A stretch of 64,000 nt of DNA from Xanthomonas floridensis (GCF_001642575.1 NZ_LXNG01000001.1:248001-312000); one strand, 5' to 3'. Positions 33,915 to 43,979 are shown, counted from the stretch's first letter. A program made the numbers and translations. Notes: a model not told the origin generated them from the sequence alone.

Positions 33915-34547
33915 GTCCGGCGCCTGCAGCTGGGTTTCGGCCGCCAGCCAGGCAGGCAGGCATAACCCTCGGCCCGAAGTTGGCGTGGACCAATCGCGAA
34001 ATGGCTGTGGACGCTGCCTGATCTTGAAGGCCAACCGCAGCCGTTCGGCAGCAACCGCTTACCTGCGCCACCGCAAGAGCAAAACCTGTAGCCCAGTGCG
34101 TATCGATGTATTGGACCCGTGCGGTTCGCTGTTGTGCAGAGGATCGATGACGACAGCTGAGAGTGCAGCGACTTGCTGCAAGCACGCGAGCGGCAGGCGG
34201 CAGGCGGCAGGCGGCAGGCGGCAATATCCTAAGCCCAGCGCATCGCGTACAAGCGTTCCACCTTCAGGCTCACAGCGCGTCGGTGCGCGTGCGCCTGAAG
34301 GCGCTGATGCCAACGCACTCCATCGAGTACAGCGGCTCATCGGCGGACTTGGCCGTTGACTGGGCGGATCATCGCGCGCAGTCCACCAAACGTTCCGGCC
34401 AAGGCATGCCCATGCGGTGCGCCCCTACCCGCACCGTCCGGCATCGACGCATGGTGTAACGCGACTCCAGGCGTCAACGCTCGCCAGCAGTGTGCAACGG
34501 CCAGTAACAGCAGAGACGTCACCCACCGCCCGCCTTCGCTGCGCCAA
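33915..34547. other. intergenic region with a heptanucleotide repeat
   Basis: 633 bp between the convergent anti-sigma-like and GNAT genes. No gene is supported. It contains the CGGCAGG array at 34191-34223; I see no clear terminator. Confidence 0.65.
34191..34223 (+). repeat. heptanucleotide CGGCAGG repeat, 4.7 units
   Basis: Four exact CGGCAGG units plus CGGCA, intergenic. A perfect 7-bp array is prone to slipped-strand length change and is a useful VNTR marker. Confidence 0.9.
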
Positions 34548-35138
34548 TCAGCCCTCGGCCACCTCACCGTTCTCGCCAGCCTCGCCGTCCTCGCGCAACA
34601 GGCTGCTCAGCACGTGGTCGCGCCACACGCCATTCAACTGCAGGTAACGCCGTGCGCGGCCTTCGATCTGGAAGCCCAGCCGCGCCAGGACCTGCGCGCT
34701 GCGCACATTCTCCGGCACGTACTGCGCCATCACCCGGTGCAGACCCAATGGACCGAACACGAACGCGATGCCCTGCGTGGCAGCCCAATGCATCAGGCCA
34801 CGCCCTTGTGCCGCGGCATCCAGACCATAGCCGAGATGGCAGGCCTGAAACGCACCGCGCTGGATCTGGGTAAACCCCACCATACCAATCACCTGCTGCG
34901 CCGCGACCAACACCAGCTGCAGTTCGCGCTCGCCAGGAACCGAATTGCGATAGGCGATGCAGAGCCGCCGCCAACCGTCTGCGGTGTAGAACGCCTCCGG
35001 CCGCAGCGGCATCGCATCGGCCAGATGCGTGCGGTTGCGCGCGTGATAGTCGGCGACCGCTGCAGGGTCGACACTGGCAAGGTCGCAGAGCAGCACACCG
35101 TCGGCATGCCGCCGCGGCAAAAATGCCGGCAAGCTCAT
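34548..35138 (-). CDS. GNAT-family N-acetyltransferase (RimJ/RimL type)
   Basis: 196 aa, ATG 35138 with GGAGG at 35145-35149. The fold has the RimJ/L arrangement: an N-terminal loop with NRTHLADAMPLRPEAFY, the beta-bulge LVLVAAQQVIGMVGF, the acetyl-CoA loop (GYGLDAAAQGRGLMHWAA, a Q/RxxGxG/A-like motif), and GLHRVMAQYVPENVRSAQVLARLGF. These enzymes acetylate alpha-amino groups of ribosomal proteins or other amines; the substrate here is unknown. It lies downstream of chpC on the same strand, 80 bp away, and may be an independent gene. Confidence 0.85.
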   Translation of the reverse strand: MSLPAFLPRRHADGVLLCDLASVDPAAVADYHARNRTHLADAMPLRPEAFYTADGWRRLCIAYRNSVPGERELQLVLVAAQQVIGMVGFTQIQRGAFQACHLGYGLDAAAQGRGLMHWAATQGIAFVFGPLGLHRVMAQYVPENVRSAQVLARLGFQIEGRARRYLQLNGVWRDHVLSSLLREDGEAGENGEVAEG

Positions 35139-35192
35139 GGCCTGCCTCCATCACCGCGTTGTTGCAGATAGCCGCCTGCGTGAGACACGGCT

Positions 35193-35203
35193 AAAACAAA
35201 AAA
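35193..35203 (-). terminator. possible terminator after chpC
   Basis: On the minus strand a TTTTTTGTTTT run follows the chpC stop, inside the inverted repeat ACACGG...CCGTGT. The hairpin arms surround rather than precede the T-run, so it is not a standard intrinsic terminator. Confidence 0.3.
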
Positions 35204-35218
35204 CCGTGTTCGCCGCTC

Positions 35219-35698
35219 TCAGGCGGCGTCGGCCGCTGCAAGCGCCTGCGCCACCTGCCACTCGATGGCATCCAGGTTCGGCAGCAGCGCGCTCTGCTCG
35301 CCGAGCAGCACGCGCATGTGCACGCCTTCCGGCAACGCGTCTTCCGACGCGTCGGCCAGCAGTCCGTCGCGCGGCACCGAAATCAGCTGCGGGAACGAGG
35401 CCGTCAGCAGGGCGAAGTACGGCAGTGCGGGATTGCCGCCCAGCGCCTTCAGCACGATGACCTTGTTGTTGAGCGCGGTGGGCTCGTCGCCCAGGCCGCT
35501 GAGGCGTGCGAACGACAACAGCGGCACCTTCCAGCCGTACCAATCGATGCGCCCGACCACCCAGCGCGGCATGTCCGGCAGCGCTTCGACCGCCACGCGC
35601 GACATCACCTCGGCCACCGTCGCGTTGGGCAGCAACACGCGCTCGTTGCCCGCCTGAATCAGGACGCCGCGGATTTCGTCGTTATTGGCGTAGCTCAT
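35219..35698 (-). CDS. chpC: CheW-like adaptor ChpC
   Basis: 159 aa, ATG 35698. It is a single CheW-type SH3-like domain: RGVLIQAGNERVLLPNATVAEVM at the start (in two parts VLIQAGNERVLLPNA and TVAEVM), WVVGRIDWYGWKVPLLSFARL in the middle, and NKVIVLKALGG. It is the last gene of the pil-chp operon and matches P. aeruginosa chpC in position. CheW proteins link receptors to the histidine kinase, so this one may offer an alternative connection to ChpA beside PilI. It is cytoplasmic. Confidence 0.88.
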   Translation of the reverse strand: MSYANNDEIRGVLIQAGNERVLLPNATVAEVMSRVAVEALPDMPRWVVGRIDWYGWKVPLLSFARLSGLGDEPTALNNKVIVLKALGGNPALPYFALLTASFPQLISVPRDGLLADASEDALPEGVHMRVLLGEQSALLPNLDAIEWQVAQALAAADAA

Positions 35699-35731
35699 CG
35701 CACTGTTCCGATCTGAGAGGGAGCGCCCGGC

Positions 35732-36940
35732 TTACGCCGGCCAACGCTGTGCCAACGCCTGCGCCAACTGCGCGGGGTCGCCGGTCAAGATACCTTGTCG
35801 CGCCAGCCGCGCTGCCGCAGCCGGGTCGTAGCAGCCATCGGCGGACTGACCCGCCAGCCAGGCGCCCTGCTCGGCCAGCGCCAGCGAGGCCTCCACCAAT
35901 GCTTCGTTGGCACCGCTGAGCATCAGCACGGCGCTGTCGGCCGCCGGCAATGCGGCGATCAACCCGGCCGGATCGCTCTGCACCACGAAGGCCAGTGCGC
36001 CGGCGTGCTGCTGCAGGCCGATCTCGTCGGACAACACATAGGCCTTGCCCGGCGCGACGGTCTGCCCGGCTTCGCCCAGCTCTACCGGCAGTGCGGACAC
36101 CCGCCCCATCTGCCGCACCAGGTTGCCGTACTGGCCACCATCGAGCGTCATGCGCACCAGGACGGCACGCGGAAATTCCGGCGGCAATGCGGCCAGCAGG
36201 CGACGGATCGCATCCGGCCCGCCGATCCCGGCCATCACCAGCACCGCGCCCGTGACCTCGCCGCTGTGCTCCAGATCCACCAGCGACAAGCCGCCGGTGG
36301 ACAGGGCAGCCACATCGGGTTCGGCGCGCGGGCGCACCACCACGGCCACCTCGTCCACCAGGCCCCAGGTGCTGGAATCGCCCAGCGTCGGGCCCGGCTT
36401 GTCGGCAGCAGCTGGGGTCTGCGGGTGATCGACCGCGCGCGTGAACATCGCATCGCCCGGCATGCTTTCGAAGGCATGCGCGGCCGCTTCCAGATGTTGA
36501 TCCAGTTGCAGATCCGAATGCTGTCGCGGTGCCAGCGTCAGGCCGGGCTCGGGCTGCAGCGAGGGCTCGCTTTCGGTGCCGGGCGGCAACACATCGGCAT
36601 GGCCGTGCAGCTTGGCGGCCAGATGGCGCACCCAACGCTGCGCTTCCCAACCCTCGCGACGCACCGTCAGTTCCGCCTCGTCGAAGATCACCGTCACGCC
36701 GGGCATGTTGAAGGCCGGCTCCAGCGCCTCGAGTGCGTCTTCGATCGCCGGTTCCAGCGCGACCAGCACCGCCACCGGCTCTGCATCGCGCAGCATCTGC
36801 ACGTCCACGGCCGCGGGCTCGTCTTCCAGCACCACCTGCGCGCCGGCCAGGCCAAGCGCTTCGCGCAGGCGCTCGCGCGCCTGTCCGGGCCGGCCTAGCA
36901 AGGCGACCGGAGTTCCCATTGCGCCATTAGTCTCGGACAC
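35732..36940 (-). CDS. chpB: ChpB-like CheB-domain protein, active site lost
   Basis: About 402 aa. I prefer GTG 36940 (SETNGAMGTPVALLGRPGQ), with TGGGGA ahead, inside the end of chpA; ATG 36961 and ATG 36919 are alternatives. The N-terminal half is receiver-like but lacks the phosphorylation motif. The C-terminal half aligns by eye with the CheB methylesterase domain, but its three active-site motifs are changed: GxSTGGP is MAGIGGP, the QHM histidine is VRM, and the GMGxDG aspartate motif is LSGANEA. It should not demethylate PilJ. A scaffold or decoy role is possible. It lies between chpA and chpC. Confidence 0.8.
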   Translation of the reverse strand: MSETNGAMGTPVALLGRPGQARERLREALGLAGAQVVLEDEPAAVDVQMLRDAEPVAVLVALEPAIEDALEALEPAFNMPGVTVIFDEAELTVRREGWEAQRWVRHLAAKLHGHADVLPPGTESEPSLQPEPGLTLAPRQHSDLQLDQHLEAAAHAFESMPGDAMFTRAVDHPQTPAAADKPGPTLGDSSTWGLVDEVAVVVRPRAEPDVAALSTGGLSLVDLEHSGEVTGAVLVMAGIGGPDAIRRLLAALPPEFPRAVLVRMTLDGGQYGNLVRQMGRVSALPVELGEAGQTVAPGKAYVLSDEIGLQQHAGALAFVVQSDPAGLIAALPAADSAVLMLSGANEALVEASLALAEQGAWLAGQSADGCYDPAAAARLARQGILTGDPAQLAQALAQRWPA

Positions 36941-39900
36941 GGGCGATCCCCAGCAGGTCATACACGTTTCGCATCAGATCCAACTCTTGGTAAGGCTTGC
37001 CCAGGTAGCGCTGCACGCCGATCTCGAAGGCGCGCTGGCGATGCTTCTCGCCACTGCGCGAAGTGATCATCACGATCGGCACCGCCTTGAAGCGCGGGTC
37101 GGCACGCATCGCGGTGGCCAGCTCGTAGCCGTCCATACGCGGCATTTCGATGTCCAGCAGCATCAGGTCGGGCACGCGCTCTTCGAGCAGTTCCAGTGCC
37201 TCGACACCGTCGCGGGCGGTGGTGACGTCCAGGTTGTGGCGTTCCAGCACGCGGCTGGTGACCTTGCGCATGGTCAGCGAGTCGTCCACCACCATCACCA
37301 ACGGCACCTGACGCTGTGCCTCGGCGGGGGTGTCCAGCGCCGGACGCGCCGGCTGGCTGAGGTAACGACGGACCAACGGCGCCACGTCCAGGATCACCAC
37401 CACGCGGCCATCGCCGGTGATGGTGGCGCCGTAGATGCCCGGCACCGAGGCGATCTGCAGGCCGACCGGCTTGACCACGATTTCGCGGTTGCCCAGCACC
37501 TGATCGATCGCCACCGCGGCGCGCAGGTCGCCCGCACGCACCAGCAGCAACGGCACCTGCGCCTGGCCATCGGCACGCGCGGCGGCCTGGCCGACCAGCG
37601 AGCCCAGGTCGTGCAGCACGTACTCTTCGCCGGCGTAGTGGTAACCGCCCTCGCCCGACTCGTAACGGGTGCGCGAGATCCGCCCGATACCGCTGACCGA
37701 TGCCACCGGCACCGCAAAGGTGGTTTCGCCGATCCGCACGAACACCGCCTGGGTAACCGCCAGCGTCTGCGGTAGGCGCAGGGTGAAGGTGACGCCCTGG
37801 CCACGCACCGAGTGGATGTCCACCGAGCCGCCAAGCTGGCGCACCTCGTTGCGCACCACGTCCATGCCCACGCCACGGCCAGCCAGCTGGCTGACCTGCT
37901 CGGAGGTGCTGAAGCCGGAGGCGAAGATCAGGCCATCGAGTTCGGCCTCGCTCAGTTCCTGGCCCGGTTCGATCAGGCCGCGCTGCTCGCCGCGGCGACG
38001 GATCGCGTCGCGGTCCAGCCCGGCGCCATCGTCGGCCACTTCCAGCACGATTTCCGAGCCTTCGCGGCGCAGACGGATCGCGATGCTGCCTTCTTCTGCC
38101 TTGCCTGCATCGCGCCGTTGCTCCGGCGTTTCCAGCCCGTGCGCCACCGAGTTGCGCAGCATGTGTTCCAACGGCGCGACCATGCGATCAAGCACGTTGC
38201 GATCCAGTTCGCCCTGGGTACCTTCCAGCACCAGATGCACCTGCTTGCCGGTGTCGCTGGCCGCCTGGCGCACCACACGGCGCAGACGCGGCACCAGGCC
38301 ATCGAACGGCACCATGCGCGCACGCATCAGGCCGTCCTGCAGCTCGGAGCTGACGCGCGACTGCTGTTGCAGCAGGCCGTCGTACTGGCGCGACAGATCT
38401 TCCAGCACGCCCTGCAGACCGCCCAAGTCGGCCGCCGATTCGTTCAGCGCGCGGCTGAGCTGCTGCAGGGTGGAGAAGCGGTCCAGTTCCAGCGGATCGA
38501 AGGTGCGATCGCCCTGGTCCTGCTCACGCTGGTAACGCGCCACGATCTGCGCTTCGGTTTCCAGGTCCAGACGCCGCAACTGGTCGCGCAGACGGGCGTT
38601 GGTGCGATCCAGTTCGCCCATGGCGCCACGGAATGCACCCAGCTGCTGTTCCAGGCGCGAGCGGTAGATCGCCACTTCGCCGGCATGGTTGACCAGGCGA
38701 TCGAGCAGATCGGCGCGTACGCGCACCTGCTCCTGCTGCACGCGCGGCAGGAAGTCTTCTTCGCTCTGGCCTTCGACCGGAATCGGTGCCGACAGCGGAG
38801 CCGGTTCCACCGACGCCTTGGCGATCGCACGCACGTCTGCGTCGCTGGGCTCTGCGGCATTGCGGCCACGGGTGCGGGTTTCGAAGGCTTCCACCAAATC
38901 GGTGGGCATCGCCACCGCGCGATGCATGCCGGTGCGGGTCAGCAACTGGTGCAACCGGTCGAAGCCACGCTCGAACAGGCGTACGTCATCGCGGTCGATG
39001 TCGGTACGGTTGGCCGCCACCGCTTCGAGCAGCGATTCGATCGCATGCCCGAGGTCGCCGATGGCATTGATGCCAGCCATGCGCGCACCGCCCTTGAGCG
39101 TGTGCAGATCGCGCTGCAGTCCGTTGAGGACCTCGCGGTCTTCCGGCACTTCGCGCATGCGCGCGATCAGGCCATCGCAGTGGTCCAGCAGGTCGCGGCC
39201 TTCCTCGACGAAAATGTCGACCAGTTCGCCGTCGAGTTGATCGAAGTTGAGCGGACCCATATCGAACGCGGCACCGACGTCATTGCCGACGGTGGCGACA
39301 CGCGCGGCGTCTTCCACCGGCGCACTGAAGGCGGCGGCAGTGTCGGCCGGCTCGGCCGCATGTTCGCTGGCAGAGGCCTCGTGTTCGGCAGCGTCGGGCT
39401 GCTCGGCCAGCTCCAGGTGCTCGACCTGGTCTGTCGTGGCCGTCGCATCGATGGATGCAGGCTCGCCATCGTGTTGCGCGTCGGTTTCGGCGACCGGCTC
39501 GGTGTGCACCTCGGGCGCGATGTCCGATTGTGGATCGCCCGCCTGTTCGACCTGATCGGCCGCATGCGCCATTTCGAACGCCTGCACCGATTCGATGGTG
39601 TGCTCGGGCAGCGCCGCATCGGCATGCACGAAGTCGTCATGCTGAGCGGACTGCGCATGCGCCGCATCGGCGTGTTCGGCCTCGATCTCGGCAATTTGCT
39701 CGCCGTGCGTCGCGTCCTCGACTGCCGTGTGTTCGGCCGTCTCGGTGTGCTCGCCGGACGCTGCGTGTGTCTCGGACGGCATGTCCCAGGCAGCGGGCTG
39801 CTCCAACTGCGATGGCTCCGCCTGTGCCTCGGCGTCCGCATCCGACTGCGCAGCATGCTGTGCGTCGGCGTCGGCGTCGGCATCGTGCGACGGTGCAGCC

Positions 39901-42900
39901 GCGTCTTCGCTTGCCTGCTCGGCGACGTCCTCGGAGTGGACCGGCGCGGTGACATCGGCATCGGACGGTGCGGTGGTGTAGTGCGCCTCGCCTTGATCGG
40001 TCAGCGACAGATCGTGATCGGTCGACACGCTGTCCAGCGCCGTGGTTTCCGGCGTCCAGTCTTCGGCGATCGCGGCAGGTGCCTCCTCGCCCACCGGGGC
40101 ATCGGTGTGCACTGCTTCCAGCGCGTCGATGCTCTCGACCGTTGCATCGTCGGCCACGGCGTGGGCGTCGTCCGCGCTGGCAAGCGTCTGCGTCTGACCA
40201 AGCGCGGCTTCCGCGTCGGCCAGCTCGTCGACTACCACGGTGTCCTGCGTGGAAACGCCGGAGTCCGTGCCGTCTGCAGCAGCATCGCGCGCTGTTGCGT
40301 CGTGCGCAGCGAACGACGCATCCGCATCGGACACGGCGTGCGCCTGCGTGTCAGCCGAATCGGCCGGCACCTGCGCTGCATCGTGCGCCAGCGCCGCGTC
40401 GGCAACCTCGGCAGGCTGCCGTTCGGTGGCGTCCCAGGCATCGGCGTCGACCGCCGGCTCATCGGCCAGCGTGTCATGTGCGTCATCGGCCGGCGCCACA
40501 GTTTCGTGGTGGTCGTCGCCCACGGCGTCGCCCTGCACGGCTGCTGCGTCGTCGACTGCCGTCTCCGCAGTGTCGACGTGCGCAGCGTGCTGATCCTGCG
40601 AGAGTGCGTCGTGATCGTCCGGCGCCGGTGCCTGCAGCGCATGGGTCGCGCCTTGGTCGGCCTCGGCTTCGGCCAGTTCGTCCACCGCAATCGGCGCCTC
40701 GGCAGCGGGCTCGGCGTCGTGCGTGTGGTCGGCCAGCTGCATCGGCGAGGCGGAGTCAGACGGCAGTGCGCTGGCATCCAGGTACTGCGACAGGTCTTCC
40801 ACGCCGGTCAGTTCGACCGTCGCGTCGCCGGCGGCAGCCTCTTCGCTCGCCGCGTCGACGTCGTCCAGCTCTTCCAGGAACGCCTGTGGCGGCCACTGCG
40901 CTTCCGGCAGGGTGTCCACCAGGGCGCGCAGGCGCTCGGTCAACGGCGCGAACGACGGAATCAGCGGTGCCTCGGCACGCAATGCGGTCACCGTGGTGGC
41001 GATCGCCGCGGCCATGGCGGCAATCGCATCGATCCCGTCGGGCGACGGCGTCGCCGATGCCGCGAGCAGACGCTTCACATAGCTTTCGGCCGGGGTCGTC
41101 ACCAGGGTGATTTCCGGCACGTCGGTCATTGCGAACGCGCCACTCATGGTGTGCACGGCACGCAACAGTTCCTCGGTCGCCAACTGCGGCGCCGCCTGGG
41201 TGGCCTGCAGCCACGCGTTGACGGTTTCCAGATGGGTGGCGACTTCGGCTTCAAGGATTTCGCGCAGCACGCTGTCCACCGATGCCGGGGTTCCGCCGCT
41301 GGCGGCAGATGCGCCGGCCACGGTCGCAACCGCGGACACCTCGGTGCTTACCGGCGTTGCCGCCACAGGCACGTAATAAACCTCTTCACCGGCAGCCACG
41401 CGCTCGGCAATCGCCTGGATTTCCGGCAGATCTGCATGGATGCGGCCCTGGTCGCGCAGCGCTGCATTGAATTGCGGCAGCACCTCGTAGGCCAGCTCGA
41501 CCATCGCCACCACCGCCGGACTGGGCGGACGCGAGTTGTCGAGCACGCGGTTGAGCATGCTTTCGATCTTCCAGCTGAACTCGCCAAGCACGCTGGCGCC
41601 GACCAGGCGACCGCTGCCCTTCAGGGTGTGGAAGACGCGGCGGATCGGACGCAGGTTGTCCGGGCTGTTCGGCGCAGCGCGCCAGACCGGCAGCAACTGC
41701 CCCAGGTTGACCAGTTCCTCGTCGAATTCCTCGAGGAACACCTCACGGATGTCGTCATCGATATCGCTGTCGCCGAAGCCGCCGAAGATGCCGGCATCGG
41801 CCGCCACCGGCACCGACTCGCCAGGCGCCTGCACCGGCGTGGTGTCGGCTGCCGTATCGGTACTGCTCGGCGAGACCTGCGGCCGCTCGGTGTCGAACTG
41901 CGCAGCAGCTGCATCGAGATCGGCCAGAAACGCAGCCGATGCCGCATCCAGCTCGAACTCGCTGACCACGGCCTGCTGCACGCGTGGAGTGGTCTGCTCG
42001 GCAGTCGCCTCGGCCGGTGCGTCCGGCGCGTCGGGCACGGTATCCACGAACGGGCCCTCCGGCTCCTGCGGCAGTGCAGGCGGAGCTGGCGGCGGCGAGA
42101 ACGCATCTTCGATGCTGACCTGCGCACGGCGCGTTTCGTTTTCGGCAATGAAATCCAGCGGCGCGTCGCTCTGATCGGCGTCGCCCGGCAACGTAATCTG
42201 CTCGATCTGCAGCGGCGCCTCATCGGCCACCACCGGCGCAGCGGCATGCTCCTGTTCCAGCGCGCTCAGGTCCACGGTGTAGCTGACCTGCGCGGCCTCG
42301 CTTGCGAGATGGCCATCCTGCTCGGCCGACACCGGGTCAAACGCGGAAGAGGCGATCGGTGCCACCTGCTCGGTGGTCTCCAGCTGCCAACCGCCGGGCG
42401 CCTGCGCGCCATCGTCGGACAGCTCCAGCGGCGCCACCGTAAACGGCACGTGCGCCTGACCGGACACGGTTTCCTCGGCGGCAACCGGGTCGAACGAAAA
42501 CACCGTGTCGGTCGCTGCCGCGCCGGTGTCGTTCACCGCGCTGGCCGCGAACGGCGATTCCACCACGGTCTCGTTGGCCCACTCCAGCGCTGCGACCGGC
42601 GCGGCGTCGTTGGCGGCCGCATCCGGGGTGCCGGCAAGCTGCAGTCCGCCGACGGCGACCTGTTGCGGCTCGACGACGCTACCCGGCTGGTCGGTACCCA
42701 CCGGCAATTCGGACGGCTGTCCGGACGGCAGCGGCCAATAGCGCAGTGTTTCCAGGCTGTTGCGGGTGATGTCCAGAATCTCCTCGCGGCCGGGACGGCG
42801 CTCGCGCAGGGCTTCCAGGTAATACTCCAGGCTGGCCATCGCATCGGCCAGCGTGTCCAGCTGGCGACCGCTGGGCACGCGTTGCTTGCCGATCAGTTCC

Positions 42901-43979
42901 AGATCGACGTAGCGACGCACGCCTTCCAGATAATCGGCCGCCTGCGGCAGTTCGAGGATGCGCAAGGCACCGCCGACTTCGCCCAGCAGGTGAGGCACAT
43001 CGGCCAGACGGGCGTGATCCCAGTTGGTTTCGATGAAGGCGACGAAGTGCTCACGCGCCGCACCGAAATTGGCGATCGCTTCCTGCGCCAGCACGTCCAC
43101 GGTGCGGCGCACCTCCGACGAGGTGGCGCTGTTGCTGGCTTCGTTGCCATCGCCGATGTCGGCGCCAAGACTGGCGACCTGGTCATCCAGCGAGGCATCC
43201 ACGTACAGCAGCGCGCCGGCGATATCCAGCAGCACGCCTTCGTCCATCTGCACCTGGCCGTCGACCACGCGCGCCAGCGCATCGCGCTGCTGCACGACGA
43301 CATTGCGTGCCACGCCCAGGCCCATCATGCCCAGGGTATCGGCCACGCTGCCGAGATCGTTGACCTGGGTCTGCAGCTCGGCGATCTCGCCGCCGGTGCG
43401 CAGGTGCAAGTCCAGCGCGTCCTTGACGCGCAGCAATTCTTCCTTGACCGCGCTGCCGACCGTATCGAGCAGTTCGCGATTGCGCCCGCTCAGGCTGCCG
43501 CGGGCGTGATCCAGCTCGGCTTCGGTGGCGACACCGGCCTGCGGATCGAACGCGAACAACACGCTTTCATTCAGACCCGGCTGGCCACGCGTGGCGCGGA
43601 TTTCGTTGAGCAGCGGCAGCAGCACGATCGGAATGTCGCGATGACCGTTCTGCAGACGCTCAAGATAATCGGGCAGCAGCACGGTGCCGCGCATCAGCAT
43701 GGCGCAGGCTTCGTCGCGGTCGGCCACCTCGCCGGCCTGCACGGCCTGGGCCAGCAGTTCCAGTTCCTCGGCGACCATTGCCGGCGCATACAGCTCGACC
43801 ATGCGCAAGGTGCCCTGCACCTGGTGCAGGTAGCCCGCGCAGAAACGCATCCGACTGGTGTCGGACGGTTCTTCGGCGAAGTACTCGATCTCGTTGCGCG
43901 CCTGGCGCAAGGTCTCGTCCAGCTCCGGCTTGACCCAGCCCAGCGCGGCGTGGCTCATCGCATCGCGAAGCGCACTCAT
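36927..43979 (-). CDS. chpA: ChpA hybrid histidine kinase of the type IV pilus chemosensory system
   Basis: 2350 aa, one of the largest genes in the window. Order: an N-terminal Hpt-like/FimL-like region (1-440), an acidic linker, an Hpt at about 785 (HTLKGSGRLVG), a weaker Hpt at about 942 (HTMSGAFAM), an Ala/Asp/Glu/His-rich linker at about 1080-1560, and an Hpt at about 1625 (HTLKGGARMAG). A CheA dimerisation domain and HATPase follow (N box HMLRNSVAHGLE near 1940, VADDGAGLD near 1980, GRGVGMDVV), then a CheW domain (2075-2210) and a receiver with LLDIEMPRMDG near 2276. It phosphorylates itself and the regulators PilG and PilH to steer twitching motility and pilus output. pilJ lies upstream and chpB overlaps its end. 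Confidence 0.93.
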   Translation of the reverse strand: MSALRDAMSHAALGWVKPELDETLRQARNEIEYFAEEPSDTSRMRFCAGYLHQVQGTLRMVELYAPAMVAEELELLAQAVQAGEVADRDEACAMLMRGTVLLPDYLERLQNGHRDIPIVLLPLLNEIRATRGQPGLNESVLFAFDPQAGVATEAELDHARGSLSGRNRELLDTVGSAVKEELLRVKDALDLHLRTGGEIAELQTQVNDLGSVADTLGMMGLGVARNVVVQQRDALARVVDGQVQMDEGVLLDIAGALLYVDASLDDQVASLGADIGDGNEASNSATSSEVRRTVDVLAQEAIANFGAAREHFVAFIETNWDHARLADVPHLLGEVGGALRILELPQAADYLEGVRRYVDLELIGKQRVPSGRQLDTLADAMASLEYYLEALRERRPGREEILDITRNSLETLRYWPLPSGQPSELPVGTDQPGSVVEPQQVAVGGLQLAGTPDAAANDAAPVAALEWANETVVESPFAASAVNDTGAAATDTVFSFDPVAAEETVSGQAHVPFTVAPLELSDDGAQAPGGWQLETTEQVAPIASSAFDPVSAEQDGHLASEAAQVSYTVDLSALEQEHAAAPVVADEAPLQIEQITLPGDADQSDAPLDFIAENETRRAQVSIEDAFSPPPAPPALPQEPEGPFVDTVPDAPDAPAEATAEQTTPRVQQAVVSEFELDAASAAFLADLDAAAAQFDTERPQVSPSSTDTAADTTPVQAPGESVPVAADAGIFGGFGDSDIDDDIREVFLEEFDEELVNLGQLLPVWRAAPNSPDNLRPIRRVFHTLKGSGRLVGASVLGEFSWKIESMLNRVLDNSRPPSPAVVAMVELAYEVLPQFNAALRDQGRIHADLPEIQAIAERVAAGEEVYYVPVAATPVSTEVSAVATVAGASAASGGTPASVDSVLREILEAEVATHLETVNAWLQATQAAPQLATEELLRAVHTMSGAFAMTDVPEITLVTTPAESYVKRLLAASATPSPDGIDAIAAMAAAIATTVTALRAEAPLIPSFAPLTERLRALVDTLPEAQWPPQAFLEELDDVDAASEEAAAGDATVELTGVEDLSQYLDASALPSDSASPMQLADHTHDAEPAAEAPIAVDELAEAEADQGATHALQAPAPDDHDALSQDQHAAHVDTAETAVDDAAAVQGDAVGDDHHETVAPADDAHDTLADEPAVDADAWDATERQPAEVADAALAHDAAQVPADSADTQAHAVSDADASFAAHDATARDAAADGTDSGVSTQDTVVVDELADAEAALGQTQTLASADDAHAVADDATVESIDALEAVHTDAPVGEEAPAAIAEDWTPETTALDSVSTDHDLSLTDQGEAHYTTAPSDADVTAPVHSEDVAEQASEDAAAPSHDADADADAQHAAQSDADAEAQAEPSQLEQPAAWDMPSETHAASGEHTETAEHTAVEDATHGEQIAEIEAEHADAAHAQSAQHDDFVHADAALPEHTIESVQAFEMAHAADQVEQAGDPQSDIAPEVHTEPVAETDAQHDGEPASIDATATTDQVEHLELAEQPDAAEHEASASEHAAEPADTAAAFSAPVEDAARVATVGNDVGAAFDMGPLNFDQLDGELVDIFVEEGRDLLDHCDGLIARMREVPEDREVLNGLQRDLHTLKGGARMAGINAIGDLGHAIESLLEAVAANRTDIDRDDVRLFERGFDRLHQLLTRTGMHRAVAMPTDLVEAFETRTRGRNAAEPSDADVRAIAKASVEPAPLSAPIPVEGQSEEDFLPRVQQEQVRVRADLLDRLVNHAGEVAIYRSRLEQQLGAFRGAMGELDRTNARLRDQLRRLDLETEAQIVARYQREQDQGDRTFDPLELDRFSTLQQLSRALNESAADLGGLQGVLEDLSRQYDGLLQQQSRVSSELQDGLMRARMVPFDGLVPRLRRVVRQAASDTGKQVHLVLEGTQGELDRNVLDRMVAPLEHMLRNSVAHGLETPEQRRDAGKAEEGSIAIRLRREGSEIVLEVADDGAGLDRDAIRRRGEQRGLIEPGQELSEAELDGLIFASGFSTSEQVSQLAGRGVGMDVVRNEVRQLGGSVDIHSVRGQGVTFTLRLPQTLAVTQAVFVRIGETTFAVPVASVSGIGRISRTRYESGEGGYHYAGEEYVLHDLGSLVGQAAARADGQAQVPLLLVRAGDLRAAVAIDQVLGNREIVVKPVGLQIASVPGIYGATITGDGRVVVILDVAPLVRRYLSQPARPALDTPAEAQRQVPLVMVVDDSLTMRKVTSRVLERHNLDVTTARDGVEALELLEERVPDLMLLDIEMPRMDGYELATAMRADPRFKAVPIVMITSRSGEKHRQRAFEIGVQRYLGKPYQELDLMRNVYDLLGIARVRD

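Noticed and set aside
35193-35203. strong intrinsic terminator after chpC
   Set aside because: The T-run is in the loop of the inverted repeat rather than after a stem, so I keep it only as a weak candidate.
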